Source: Isoetes taiwanensis (taxonomy: Eukaryota; Streptophyta; Lycopodiopsida; Isoetales; Isoetaceae). From it: a DNA stretch of 64,000 bases. Each line of letters begins with the position of its first letter. Position 1 is the stretch's first letter. The position numbers and the translations under genes were made by a program. The stretch spans positions 4,357,563-4,421,562 of the forward strand of contig JAJEKV010000014.1 of the NCBI GenBank assembly GCA_021234155.1. The letters run 5' to 3'. The notes beneath the pieces were generated by a model. It had not been told where the DNA came from. It made no database searches and worked only from the letters and a program-made list of their open reading frames with translations. Shown piece after piece: positions 24,298-36,889 of this stretch.

Positions 24298-25282
24298 ATG
24301 GCTATCAGCACTCTCCATCATCCGGTAGCAAAGATAAAGCGTAGTCCAAAGAGGTTGCGGCCTGTCCAAAGACCTCCCGATAGCACTTCCCAGCAGAGTC
24401 CAGCACACATTGCAGCACAGACAAGCACGATGCAGCACACATCGACAGTGGTTGCAAACGCCCAAGGATGGACACCCAGACGGAAGTTGATGGTGCTGGA
24501 CGTAAATGGTGTACCGGCCACGCACACAACAGGGAGAATGAACGGGGAAAATCTTGCCTCCACCACAAACCAAGCATGTTGTAAAAGAAACAAATAAGTA
24601 CCTCATTTGCGCACCCGGGTATCATGAGTTTGTGGAGTGGGCACTGCAGAGGTTTGATATTGTTATTTGGAGTGCTTCTCTACTTCGGAATACAAGGGAT
24701 ATGGTGGATGCATTGTTCTCTGATTTGCAGACCAGATTCTTGAAGGTAGATGGTCAAGAGCATTGCTATGCATGCGAGCATCCAAACAGACCAGAAAAGC
24801 AGATTTTTTTCAAGGAGTTGAAGGTTGTACTTGAGGATTTTCCTCAAAATCATGGTATGATTTTCTTGGTTGATGACAGCCTACACAAAGGGTTTCTAAA
24901 CCCTGCACACACAACCCTTCCCATTATGCCTTTCAAGGGGCAAGAAGAGGACAACTTTTTGTAGAAGTTTGTGTGTCCAACTTTGGAATACTTGTCTTCT
25001 CATACAGTACAGGAAACGATCTCACAGGTTGACATCACTGATGCATGGTTGGAAGAGGAGACAGTTGTAGTGCTGGATTACTGCCTCAACAACTATCTTG
25101 TCTCGGCCTACTATATCCTCAATGCTCCATTAGAAGTACAAAGGCAGCTGCTGGGCACCCTTCCTGGCGACCGGATGACTCAAGAACCGATGACTCAGGA
25201 AGTAACCATTGTACACTACTTTTTTGTAATATATATGTATGATTACTTTGTCTTATCTTCAGTATTGAGTGATCTTGAGTGA
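24298..25282 (+). pseudogene. NIF/FCP1-like (HAD) phosphatase gene in transposon copy C
   Basis: KLMVLDVNGV (near 24484) is the HAD motif I position; plant NIF-domain proteins often have DxNG instead of DxDG. After a frame change near 24580 come the FVEWALQRFDIVIWSASLLR block, KELKVVLEDF and FLVDDS (motif III, near 24866), then NPAHTTLPIMPF. A stop at 24962 is followed by an open continuation to about 25225 (WLEEETVVVLDYCLNNY). The family removes phosphate from Ser/Thr, classically the RNA polymerase II CTD. As transposon cargo its role is unknown. It converges on the transposase-like gene with about 220 bp between. Confidence 0.7.
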
Positions 25283-25503
25283 TGTCTCTAATCTTGAGTG
25301 TACAATTTTCTGTAATATATATCAAGCTTACTCTCCAATACTACAAGCATTGTTTCCAATACTAAAATACTCCAATACAGCAGTCCAATACTACAAACAT
25401 TGTCTCACAAGCATTGTCTCCAATACAATGATCAAAATTTGAGACAAGTACACAAGTAACTACAGATTTGTTACAATGATAAAACAACTAGGCCAAAGCA
25501 TAT

Positions 25504-27810
25504 TCAACCTTCATATGGCAGACTGTCAAGGATCATCTGGTGAGTTTCAACTGGCCGGACAGATTTGAATTGGCTAGAACAACTATCTGACCAAACTATA
25601 TGCCTGGAGAAATCTACACCATTTGATACAAGCCATGAATTGTGCTTTCTAAGACAGTGCTGCACAAAAAGAGTGTCATGAAGCTTGTCATCACTCAAGT
25701 AAAAATGGGTTTCCTTCAATAGCTTTCTGATCCCAGAACTGATGTCCATCCTATACGTGATGTGGACGAGAATTGTTATCTGGTCATTGTGCCAATGCTG
25801 GCTTTGAACCTCCCTTTGTATTTTTATGCTGTAATTCTCTGCAAAATCAATTACAGAAACAATGGTGCCATCTTGGATATTGTCCAGGCAACTCCTGAAT
25901 TGCATGGCCTGCCATCTAGCCCTGTAATTGTGTGGCACGAATATCTTCAATGTGGAACACAGATATGAAATGAAATCCTTCACTGCCGTTCTCTTGTAAG
26001 ACAATCTGAGGACTGGCTTTGGTCCTTTCTTTTTTTCCCCCTTGCCATTTGAGGTCTCGTCTTGTGCTGCAGCTTCAGACTGTGTCCCACCAGCTTCCTT
26101 GGATTTCTTACTTTTGTTTCCCTTCTTCTCAACTTGTGCTGCAGCTTCAGGCTGTGTCCCACCAGCTACCTTGGATTTCTTACTTTTGTTTCCCTTCTTG
26201 GTGGCATTGGCTCTTTTCTTTCTGCTGCCACCTGGCACATCCTTGCTAACGCAGTCTGCAACTCCACTAGCCTCTTCTGTCTCCACTGGAATCTGTAACA
26301 AGGTCTGTAGCATAAAACAGAAGATTAGCGCAAGTTGAAAGCACAAAAGCAGTTTTCAGCGGATGACAGCACATATCAGCATGTTTCAGCATGCAATAAA
26401 GAGAGTATTACCTTTTCAAACGTCTTCCATTCAAGCAAGAACTCATGATTCTCTCTTTCTCTTGGACATATAGGAAGAGTTTTCATGCCACACTTCTGAC
26501 ATGTCTGCATCAAGCAGTCATGTTTATGCCATTCTTCACCCTCACTCTTGTTGCAAACCACAGCCCTCTAGAGCTCGCTGGTTGAGTCATACATATGTTG
26601 GCTGGCCAGACACGTCTCACCAGGTCCACAGACCTCGCAGGTGCACTTGCACTCTTCACCATGAAATCCAGTTTTCGCTGACCTTAATGCATTCAGGGCT
26701 ACCCTGGCATACTCCAACTTCATATGGTATATGCAACAACAGGTTTCCCTTTCTGATACTTTCTTTACATAAATAGGCTTCAACTTCTCGAAAGCCTTTA
26801 AGCAAACAGGGTGTTCAGGATGTGCCTTTTTGTATTGTTGAAATAGCTGCAGCTGAATGGTGGCCGTTGGTTAGAAATATTTATGCAATAATAGCAAAGA
26901 AAAATTTGTATGGAAACTTATACTTGTGTGACCTCCATAAGGTGCAAGGGATAAGAAATTCGGAAGCCTGACTCTCCAACAGTGTTCACAACATCTTTCT
27001 TGCAAGGAGAGACTCTGCTATTTTGTTTCCAGAATTCTGTTATGCTTTGCTTGCAAGCAGGGGTGAGAGAATCGCACTTCAACCTCCTTTGGAAGATTCC
27101 CAAGGACGGCTTTCGATTTTCTTAATGCAGCAGTTGCAATTGTTGACCTCATGCAACCTATCATAAGAAATATTGCACATTAATCAATGAACATATCCCA
27201 TCCAGAATCACTCAGCAGATACAAGCACTTAAAAGCACTTAAAAGCACGAAGAAGCACAGGCATGAAAGCAAGAATTAGATGCACCTAACAGCCCTGCCA
27301 TAGTGGAATTGCATCTCGATTTTGTGGAAGAAGCCATCACCAGTATTGAGGTTCTGGCTCTCCAAACATTATGGTTCCTTTGCCTCTTTGTGGCTGCCAT
27401 TGTCTGTTTCAAGTTGTTGAGCAGCACCCCCGCTGCCTTGCACTCCTTTGGATTTGGCAAAATTCCAGGTTCTGAGATTTCCTCTTCATCACATCGGCCT
27501 TGAGTTCGGGTGAACGCTTTTTGGTGAGCTTGAAGTAATCAACTACAAGCTTGGCTATTTCTTGCATGTGTCTTGTGCTCATAACCTCCCGTTCAGCCGC
27601 TGCTTTCCTCATCTTATTCCGTAATCTGTATTCTCTCTTTCTCTCTGCATCCAATTTCTTGTAAATTGCAGAGGAAACTGGATCTTCACGCGATATTTCC
27701 TGTGTTGCATTGACATCCAACAAATCTGGAACACTGTATTGGAATTCATCAGGCCGAAAGTGCAATGCTAAACGTGTGATTGCCTCCAGGCCGGTATCAG
27801 GGAGCGCCAT
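25504..27810 (-). pseudogene. Cys-rich DDE-like protein, probable transposase of copy C
   Basis: The probable start is the ATG at 27810 (MALPDTGLEAITRLALHF). Exons follow at about 27810-27290, 27165-26932, 26850-26412 and 26310-25504, with donors such as gtaatac at 26411. A Cys-rich region includes RETCCCIYH, CKCTCEVCGPGETC and CLMQTCQKCG. The last exon has a Lys-rich linker with a 23-residue duplication, then VIDFAENYS, SQHWHNDQITIL, KLHDTLFVQHCL and HIVWSDSCSSQFKS. The two Asp blocks resemble an RNase H-fold DDE core. A TAG near 26571 and a frameshift near 27460 disable it. The C-terminal catalytic region seems missing. A diverged relative lies at 58122-60621. Confidence 0.65.
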
Positions 27811-28093
27811 GAAATTCCTGAGAGAGGGAGAATTAGTGAATTGGAGGGAGAATTTTCGCGGGCCATGAGGTCGTGGTAGTTCTGGGCTCCAACGAATTTG
27901 CAACGTACTACCACTCGCGCGAAAATCCAGCCAAAATCCAACAATCATTTTCCTAACGGTTCGTTGGTGAGGTGGACATGCGAGTACATGAAGGGCGTCA
28001 AAAATATGACGGGCAGTTACGCCCACCAGCACCCAAATTAAGCAAAAGCAGGGGTGCTTTAAGCGGGCTAAAACCCTGCTATAAGCATGCTAC

Positions 28094-28117
28094 AAGCATG
28101 CGTCCGGACGCATGCTT
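28094..28117. repeat. 24-bp perfect palindrome beside the right TIR of copy C
   Basis: AAGCATGCGTCC is followed by its exact inverted copy. It lies 27 bp inside the element end, and gcatgc recurs just upstream (28083-28100). Comparable subterminal palindromes occur in the other elements of this window. Confidence 0.85.
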
Positions 28118-28144
28118 TTGATACCCACCAGCATACTTTCACCC

Positions 28145-30533
28145 TGAGGCCGAGCTAGAAGGTCTTTATCTGTGATGGATATATTTTTCCCATCATTTTA
28201 GTTGCTAAGATCATAACCTGCTCAAATCCAGCTGTTGAAATGAAGTTGTTAGTAGGCTTACATATATTTGCAGTTTTCTGATGTCAATTTATTCTATCAC
28301 AAGGATGTTTCGAAAGAGAATAGTTTCTATCAAAGATATATGTCAAGAATCATTAACTACAAAGAAGGTAAGATCTTCAATCTAATAATACTTGCCAAAG
28401 TTATCTTCATAAGTTGAATTCCTTTCCATCCCAAAGGTTTTCTTGTAGGTACATCTATTACTAGCCGCAAATCTCTTACATGAACAATAGGTGCAGACTG
28501 GCATGTCAACCCAGCTCCTTTCTTCTCCCATCATGCAATGCAACATGGTTATAATTAAATCATGTGAATTTACACATGCAAATTGCAACACGGAATTACA
28601 TAGCCTACATTTGTGAATTGTATAATTGATGCCTATATGTTAAGGAGATTTTGTGGCATTAGGTGCATTTAAAATGCAGATATCCTATTCAAATGAATTG
28701 TTGTTCATGCTTGCATTTATTACTTATAGTTTTTATCAATACATCATATGCTCAGACTGGAGACATCAAAACATAATTGCCACATAATAGAATTGGTATA
28801 TGAGTAGATAAGCTTTCTAAGTCTGTGTTATGTAGATTGAAAGCTTGGTGTTCATCGCAAAGATAATGCACATTTATTGGATTCTAATATTCTTTCTTAC
28901 AAGGATATCGGTAGCAAGAAATATGAAATTTAAGAAAGGAGCAGTTATTTAAGCTTTGAATACTTGACATGATTTGCAGAAAATGGTCGATGCTAATGGA
29001 TCCAAGTTGCAGGAATAATGGGAAGTAGATAGGTTTAGAGTACTACACGAAATAATGTTGATAGAGATGTGGATTAAGTTATGAGATGTTGTTGGACCTT
29101 CCACTGTCTTTGAGATACTTTGGTGCTTGACATGGTAATTCCTTGGGATGCTTTATGTGTCACAGTTCCTGCACATACCATCTAGCCAAGGTTTATAAAT
29201 GTATACATGGTTCTTAATTGATAATATGATTTTATTGTCTATATATAGTGGTTCTTTGGTCATGTGTTATATTGGGTTGACCATATCGCATATTTAATCC
29301 ATTTTGTATACTGCATGCAGTAATTGCAATCAGTGGAAACACGCTTGTAATAGAAGCTGTGAATATTCTTGCTCGAAATGAAATCTTCTTAGCTTTAATA
29401 AAAATATCATGATTTTTCCAAAACAAGTTGTCAGGGAGGTATTTGGGGGCATGGTGGGATTATTGAACAATAATTCTATGGGTACTGGAGAAAATGGGAT
29501 TAATAGCAGCAGCTCTAGCATCTGGTCCAGGAGCAATTGCTCCAAATGAGGGCCTTGGAAAAGATGCTCCATCCAACCGCTGCAGATGCATTAGGAAAAG
29601 ACTTTTATACAGTTATTCTGAATGAAGAACTTTTCAAGTCAACTAAAGTACGTACAATTGCTATCAGTTTATCCTTAATCTCCAACAGATTGATATATTC
29701 TCTTACTTTTGTATTAGTCTCCCATATTTTCTAAATAATGTGGCCTCTTTATAAATAGGTTTCATAGAGTGTCAAATCGTTAAGATGGATGTCTTTTCTT
29801 CCTGTTCATCTGAATGATCAATGTCAATTGTTCTTATGCTCCTGCCAAAATTTTGGTTGTGTAGCATCCCAGTTGTTGAATTAAGCAAACCATGTGGCCA
29901 GCTGTTACCAGTGGACACTCAATTTGAGGCCGTGATTGGTTTGATTGTATAACATATAAGACTATTTTCCAACTGCACCTTTCTTATATGACAGTTGACC
30001 AGGTTTGCTTCGAGCCAACGTCTAGATGTACATCTCAATTATAGTACCTGTTATGGATACAAATGAGAGAATCATCGTCAATGAGATTTATCCTATCTAT
30101 GGTACCCAAATCTATGAATGGTGCCCACATTATAAATTAGATGTTTTTGATCGATTATTGATGTCATACATTTTTTATTACTTCAAATATATCTTATACG
30201 TTTGCTATGCTATCTGTTTCAGCTTGGATCTTGGAGATTTAGGTGCGGACATTGAATATCAATTTCATTATTGGAGATTTATGTGCAGACATTAAATATC
30301 AAGTCCATGAGAATTTATGTTCATTTTGGAACGCATGAATATAACTGCACAATTAGTTGCAACATCATTCTCATTGGGTGAATACATTTCTAATTACACT
30401 TCTTCTGCAAGTTCCAACTAAAGTATCACAAAGTCCCCCCCTCCCTAAGCAACACAACCATTGGCTTATCCTAGAGAACAACATTTGAAAGCCCATTCTT
30501 TATAATAGTTTATATATGGTGTAGGGTAAAAGC
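28145..30533. other. Intergenic, one weak exon candidate
   Basis: No element ends or genes are recognised. At 29430-29650 plus-strand frames give RALEKMLHPTAADALGKDFY and ILNEELFKSTK followed by a possible gtacgt donor. This could be a decayed exon, but I do not recognise a family and the frame is interrupted. Confidence 0.3.
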
Positions 30534-32345
30534 ATGAAAGGGTGTCTATAAATGTAGCCCTTTTTGTACATGTACATATACAACGAATGCACATTTTTGG
30601 AATAACTGTCATCATGATCCGCTAGTAACTGCCATGATTAATGCTATCCACTACTCTGTAACCGCACCATTTTCGGATTTCAAAATTCTTTACCAAATTC
30701 TTTCCTAGTTTGCCTCTCGTTCACTATCCCGCCCCTGCCTTCTCTGCTTGCATTCCGATCACGAATTCTTTATCTAGCTATGGCCCCAAAACACCCCCAG
30801 ATCAGTGCTTGCTCATCACCACAGCCGAAGCAAGAAGCCAGTGCTTCCGGCAGTGGAATCTTACCTCCAAAGAGTAAACGTTTGGGTTCTGATGTGATCC
30901 AAGTCAAAGACCTCCGTGATAAACATGCCGAGGCCACATACCCAACCTAGAGAAGGTTATAACGAGGTATGGGATGAAGCTCCAAAAAATAGAAGAGGAT
31001 TCAAGGAAGGGAGAATCCAGAACGCATGGAAAGATGATTTTTTAAAATATTATAAATTGGTTTATGGCAAGAAACAGGTTACAAACCATTATATTTCTAC
31101 CTATTTTGCCAGAGCATTTGCTCTTCACTTGAAGGGACGACTTGTTGATTGGATGGACGTGGCTAGGACCGCCAAAGATCTTGCCAAAACTTCAGAAATT
31201 ATAGAGGACCCTACAACAGGTAAATCCTCAAATATCAAATAGGACACCGTATTGCAACAGAATATTAAAGCTCTGGGTTATTCTAGATCAGATGTTGACA
31301 CAATAAAGCAGTTACTTAAGCATGGGTCGGAGGAGAAAACTAACCTATTGAATGAAGTAGAAGCACTGGAAGCAAAAAGGAGGGATGCATTGAAGGTCAT
31401 CAGCCGGATTGAGGGTAGAAAGGATATGCTATCTGAAGATCTGCAGCAGATTTCCCAAAAAATAGATGAGACAAAATTGGAATTTGACAAATTGTCCCAG
31501 GATCCTGCTGGAAATCAAGTTAGCTTCGGAGTGTTGAAGTACAAGTTGGAAGACTTGGTTATGAGTAGACATGAGAAAGAGCAGCACTGTTCTAAGCTAG
31601 AAATTGGTTTGCAAGAAGCAACTACAGAAATTGAAAGGCATGAAATCTCAATTGAACAAGCAAAGGAAAAACTTAATTGCATTGCATTGGTTCAGCAAAG
31701 GCATTCACAGATTTTGGATTTCATGGGGAGAGCAGGACCTATTGTTCTGCACCCGAGGCCCTACCCTGTAGGAGCTACTTCTATAAAGCAGTTCATCACA
31801 TTCAGTTCATGTACCTGTTGTGGCCAAGGCTTTGGCAAATCTGGTTTGTTGCTGCTAGCTCCATGCTGAGATGCTTATTGCCTCTTCTGCTTGTGTTATC
31901 TAGTCCATGAAAAACAGAATTGCATAAAAGGTTGCATCTGGGATGAGGGCATTCGAATTCAGCTTGGTTTCCCTGCTGTGAAAGGTATGCATTACTCTCA
32001 AAATTTAAACTTATATTTCTCTTAATTCATATTTGTTATTGTAATCTGCATAGTTCTACATGTATGGCTTTCGGTGCATTGCTATTCCTTGTACATGTAT
32101 AACTTTTAGTGTACATCTGTAAGAAGAGGTACATAGGCATATATTTGCTTGTTTATTGATGCTTTTATTTTTTAGCTTGGACTGTAGAAGTATCAGTTGT
32201 ACATGTATCTAATGGAGTCTACATCTGTAAATAGATGTACATGCATTTATTTTTAGAGTGCATCTGTAGATGGATTCATAAGTATGTGCATTTTTTATAT
32301 ATATGTGCATTTTTTGGGCATAGATCTACATTCCCTAACTGGATA

Positions 32346-32465
32346 TCTGGGTACATCTAGGTAATTCTAGGTAATTCAAGGTAATTCTAGGTATATCTAG
32401 GTACATCTACGTACATTTAGGCACATCTAGGCACATCTAGGTACATCTAGGTAATTCTAGGTACC
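32346..32465 (+). repeat. Ten-bp tandem repeat, GGTACATCTA type
   Basis: About a dozen imperfect units (ggtacatcta, ggtaattcta, ggcacatcta) lie inside the intron upstream of the 32635 exon. The surrounding 32040-32540 stretch is also rich in gtacat/atgtac words. Confidence 0.85.
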
Positions 32466-34000
32466 TTAAATGTACAGAAGGTACATTGAGGTACATTACA
32501 TGTACATTTGCTGTACATGATATGTACATGTTGAAGCTGAATGTACCAGAATGTACCTGATATTTCTCATTGTTTAAGTTCTGTTTTCATGTTCTTTTAT
32601 GTCTATTGAAATTTAGATCATTTGTTTGTTTGCAGATGAGGCTGTTCCTATCCCAGAAGCACCTTTCATGGCTGATGTTCTTGAGCCATCTGCATCGACT
32701 CTCTTTACAGATTTTATTGACCATAAGCAGACTGAATCTGTAGACCCGAAACCTTCTAGCTCCAGATCACCAATGACATTTACAGTGCCGGTAATAGAAC
32801 CATTTGCAACAGTGCCTCTTCGAACATGGCAAAGTGAAGTTGAGGAAATAGAGAGGATGGCAGTTGAGAAAGCTAAAGCAGTTGTAGGTGCAGAGCCTTT
32901 ACTGACTGCTCCAACAGAAACACTTTCATCACCAAGTGCTAAATTACTAATTGGAAAAGCTCCTAAGAAAGATTCAGCTTCTGTCTCAGCATCATCTGCA
33001 GATGCCAGTTCTGTACCTGTTACAGAAGCTACAATGGACACAGATCCAGATTTTAACCCAAGAGAGTGCAGGGAATAGGAGTCCACTCCAAAGAGGAGGC
33101 AAAAGAATGCTGGTGATGTAACTCCAAGAGGTAAAAAACAGGCAAAATCTCCAGCAACAAAAAAAATGTCCTCCGAAAAGAAAATCTCTAGGCAAAAAAG
33201 TGCCACCACCACCAAGAAAGCGGTATGTACAAGATGAGCTAATTTTGTTAAACATCTCAGATTTATAATAATTAACCACATTGTTTTTGTACATAGGACA
33301 CGATCACAGGCCGTGAAGGAAAATGATCATGCTGAGTCGGAACCAGAAGATGAAGAGGAGGACCTACAAGCAAATATTGATGTGATAACAAAGAAGGTGC
33401 AGCAGTCCATAGAAGATGCTGAAGCATATGATGAAAAAACAAGGTGAGTAATATACAATTGATTACAATAGATATATTCTTTTGCTAATGCTGTTGTTTA
33501 CTTGTACAGTTTAGTGGACCGACTGAAAAGGTTGGTTCCATTCACTCCTTATAGGACTGTCCTCCTAAGCCTGCACCCTCTGTCTTTCAAAGTACTTTTT
33601 CTCTAAGATGGTAGATGTCTATGGGAGGTAGGCTAGCATTGAAACATATTTATGTTATTTCATTCCCTAAGTCACTCATCTTATGTATTAATATGTATTC
33701 TGGATTTGTGTGCAGATACCTTTGTAGCTGTCTTTCATCTGATTGGAAACGCAAGTTATTTATATTCCGACCGGACATCTTCCAGAATTTTGTGAATTCC
33801 CTCAAGAACAGAGGGGGGCAGATGTACAGAACACTCACATAAAGGAAGGGCTGGATGGCATTTTAATTGCAAGATGCCAATACATATTTGTTCCAATTCT
33901 GCAAGGCCCAAATGTGGCATTGGTAATACTTGTGCTTGCTGGTCCATCGAAAAGCACTCTTCCATCTATAGCTAGCCCAAGTATACAGATCCTCTCTCCT

Positions 34001-34322
34001 GGGTGAAAGCATGCTACGGTGTACCACTTTTGGAACCCTCACAAGTACCCACACTGGGTACTTTTAAAACTGATACTTTCTGTTTTTTCTTCCCATTAAA
34101 ATCAATCCAAAAAATTTGAATCGAAGGTTAATAACATGTCAATCTATAGTAATAGAGGATAACAATACTATTAGAGACTAAAATGAATGAATCAACTCTC
34201 AAACTTATTGTTTATTGAGACATTTATGCACGTTCCCAGTACCCAGTGCTGGGTACTTTTTTGGGTAGTTCTGCACTCCCTAAAAAGAACTTTAGATGGT
34301 ACACCCTAGCATGCTTTCACCC
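34001..34322. mobile_element. MITE (322 bp) of transposon group 2
   Basis: Both ends begin GGGTGAAAGCATGCTA and match at 25 of 26 positions. The flanks are TCCT at 33997-34000 and 34323-34326, a clean 4-bp target duplication. Removing the MITE and one TCCT rejoins the Ulp1-like reading (IQILSP before, PVKGYVPDA after). Two near-identical palindromes, GTACCCACACTGGGTAC (34045-34061) and GTACCCAGTGCTGGGTAC (34239-34256), lie near the ends. It is nonautonomous. Confidence 0.9.
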
Positions 34323-34842
34323 TCCTGTCAAAGGCTATGTACCCGATGCTAAAGTGGTCTAGAAGTAAGTATGAGTTTCTGTTTTGTTTTCTATGATTTG
34401 ATTATTCTCATATTGCAATTCTTATGCTTTGTTTATTCTCACATTGCAATTTTGCAGGTTTCATAAGCTTGTGATCAATACCATGATGCTGGGATCCAAC
34501 AGCTTAAGCCATGGCAGGAAGAACTTTGATGCTGCTATCTTCTGTCCTAAAGTGCCAGAAACTAGTACCAGCAACCCTTGCATGTACATTGTGGCTTACA
34601 TGTGCAAATTCATAGATGCCATGGTTGCTGCACAGCCAAGCTCCATTTTTGTAAGTAGAACATGTTATTTTCCTATTAGTTGTTTGTTGGTATAGTCCTC
34701 TAATACTTGTGCACCATGCAGATGACATCCAGTTGGTTCATTGATGCCTATGCCAAGTCACGGAGGGATCATCTAATGGAGGCATTAATTGTAGAAGGCG
34801 AGATAAATATACAAACAGTTGTTCCTACACAGGGTAGATAGT

Positions 34843-36880
34843 CTCTTTGACTTGTTTGTAAATTATAGTTTTGTATGAGCCATGCTCTAAGCTTCTTTGT
34901 ATTCAATAAATAATGGAAAAATGATTTTTTTTTTTTTGTCTCACTTACACCTGTGCAAATAACAATTGTGTAATTATCAATGTGTTTCAATTGTGTAATC
35001 TGAAATGTAATTATCAATTGTGAATAGACTCTCAAGTGCTTTCTTGCTGACAGGTGAACTACCAGGAGAACTACGCCCGGTGTCACAGAGCACAAGAGTA
35101 CCACAAAGAAACACAGATAAACATGAGCATGTTGGAGCAACCTAGGCCACCGAACCTAGAAGTCCGACCCCGGAGGATCCAAGAGATAACAAAATACCAA
35201 GATAACAGTGGAACAATTCAAAGACCAAGACATGTGAAGTTCATTAGATATTTACTATACATGTTCCTACATTTTACCCTTGCCGAGGTTGCCCATACAA
35301 CCTACTCATATTGAAGCGAGCTCTGCGATAAAGAGTAGAATAATGATTCAAAGATGAAGAAATATCAAGTCATGTTACCACATTGATGTAAATCCAACGT
35401 CGTGCACTTTGTTGAACAAATTAGAGATCTAAACATTCTCCAATAAAGCTTACCTTCGAATCATTTCCCCTATAAGGACTGCAAATATACTCATATCAAT
35501 GTCACTCACTAGTTATATTAAGAAGTGTTTCTTATTGCCAACGCTGGACTCCTTGCCATAACCGCATTGTAAAAGCCCCATAAGCTTCATATTCAGATAC
35601 TCTCTTCACCATAGTAACGTGAATCTCACATAAATTCCCCACGTTCTGTCGAGTCCCCATATTGACAGTAAATTACTTAGCTATGATTACTCATGTTTTA
35701 TATTTAAAATCCACATCCTTAGCTTATGCATTCAATTGGCACTACTAATGTGAAACCTCAAGCAAGCGCTTCCAACTTAAAAATCCATAAGGTCTCATGA
35801 CCGTAACTGCTTCTATCCCATGCCGAGTGATTATAAGCTCAGACTTCATCTTCAGGACACCTTCAAGAGTCAAATCTACAATTAGCTCATTATTATTATA
35901 ATTATATCATGTATTCTCTTAGTTAAACATGACTTCAACCATTCATAGAATGCAAGATCTTATTACTTGTTATTATTATGCCTAGCTCTTCATGCTCCAA
36001 TCTCCTCTGCTGCCAAGCTCAGATACAACCCAATTCCATCCATGGGTATTTAACTTTATATTATGACACACAATTGAATTGACAAAAGTAACGAATACAA
36101 GTCCAACAAGATAAAACACAAAACATAAAATGACAAAAACATAACATGAACACAAAATGGCATTGGGGAGCTCGGTGTCAACCAGATCAAATACAATCCT
36201 GCCTTTTCTGAAGTTCTCGTGCTGAATCGGTGCAATTTTTGGCCATTCCTGACTTAGAATCAGCCCTTACAGATATGTTTCCAATCATTGATTACCTTCT
36301 CTAGCCTTATGAGTCTCCAATAAATTCATAATTTATCATGATGATTACCTTCTCTAGCCTTATGAGTCTCCAATAAATTCATAATTTATCATATTTGCAT
36401 GCAAAAATCATGTACAGACTAATCATGGCAACTCATAGCACCTCAATTGATCATAGCAAAACTCACCTGAGAATTTCTTTGCACATAGACCTCTAGCCCC
36501 CTTGCAATTGATTGCTCCTCCAAAACTCCAAGAATCAAACTGCAGAAGAACATACATAGTGCAGCCAATTCTGACTCAGCATCACTATTTCTGCCATAAC
36601 TTTTGCATACGGATGAATTTTGGGCTAATCAGACACATTCCGGAAAGCTTACTCAGAAATCTTTCAAAAAAAAAGAAAAAGGATCTCGGGTCACCGAGAT
36701 ATGATGCTTCAAAGCTCGGGCTCCAAAACTGCCCAGAATTGCTCCCTGCCTTCATGCTCTGCAACAATTCTTTTTCCAAAGAGACAAAATCCTGAACTAT
36801 GCTGCATACATATTATAATGTGTACATATGTACATAAGTACATATACTGGCCAATCAAGTGCCTAGGTCTGTTACATTTG
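34843..36880. other. Intergenic, with a 53-bp tandem duplication
   Basis: No gene is supported. A 53-bp unit (tgattaccttctctagcctt and following) is duplicated at 36289-36394. The 36480-36800 stretch has short words reminiscent of LTR elements, but no LTR ends or primer site were found. Confidence 0.45.
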
Positions 36881-36889
36881 CAGTCTAGG

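Larger units (their letters stand above)
21747..28144. mobile_element. TIR DNA transposon, group 2, copy C (6.4 kb)
   Basis: The left end reads GGGTGAAAATGACCTAGTGG and the right end, reverse complemented, GGGTGAAAGTATGCTGGTGG. The flanks are TGAG at 21743-21746 and TGAG at 28145-28148, a 4-bp target duplication. Inside are a plus-strand NIF-like phosphatase gene and a convergent minus-strand Cys-rich DDE-like gene, the same arrangement as in 51452-60933. The ends also resemble those of the MITE at 34001-34322. The left TIR has diverged, so the boundary rests on TIR similarity plus duplication. Confidence 0.75.
30780..34842 (+). pseudogene. Coiled-coil/RING/Ulp1-like gene in a group 2 transposon
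   Basis: It starts MAPKHPQISACSSPQ at 30780 and changes frame near 30900. A conserved block with NAWKDDFLKYYKLVYGKKQV and HYISTYFARAFALHLKGRL follows, then a long coiled coil (31252-31700) and a RING-like Cys cluster (CTCCGQGFGKSG..LAPC, 31811-31866). After an intron rich in gtacat come a Ser/Thr-rich region (32635-33078) and basic exons. The C-terminus (33716-34842) resembles a C48/Ulp1 cysteine peptidase: IFVPILQGPNVALVILVLAG, then VPETSTSNPCMYIVAYMCKF, with the usual HW apparently lost. A MITE interrupts it at 34001-34322. Ulp1-type genes are common cargo of plant DNA transposons. Confidence 0.6.
30534..34900 (+). mobile_element. TIR transposon, group 2, 5' part only
   Basis: The left end GGGTAAAAGCATGAAAGGGT followed by gtctataaatg is close to the TIR of 51452-60933 and of the MITE. 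The gene inside (30780-34842) is homologous to the plus-strand gene of that element. No matching right end was found, and the NIF and transposase-like genes are absent, so the copy is truncated or its right end lies in diverged sequence. The stated end is approximate. Confidence 0.55.

Noticed and set aside
24166-24625. Minus-strand frames of 91-146 residues opposite the NIF gene
   Set aside because: They are antisense shadows of the phosphatase coding region, without own motifs.
32613-33281. Minus-strand frame of 222 residues
   Set aside because: It is antisense to the Ser/Thr-rich exon of the Ulp1-like gene; its hydrophobic, Ser-rich make-up follows from codon bias on the other strand.
35270-35279. 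Right end of the 30534 transposon (attttaccc)
   Set aside because: The reverse complement begins GGGTAAAA but soon diverges from the left end, and the flanks (tgta versus ttgc) are not a duplication.
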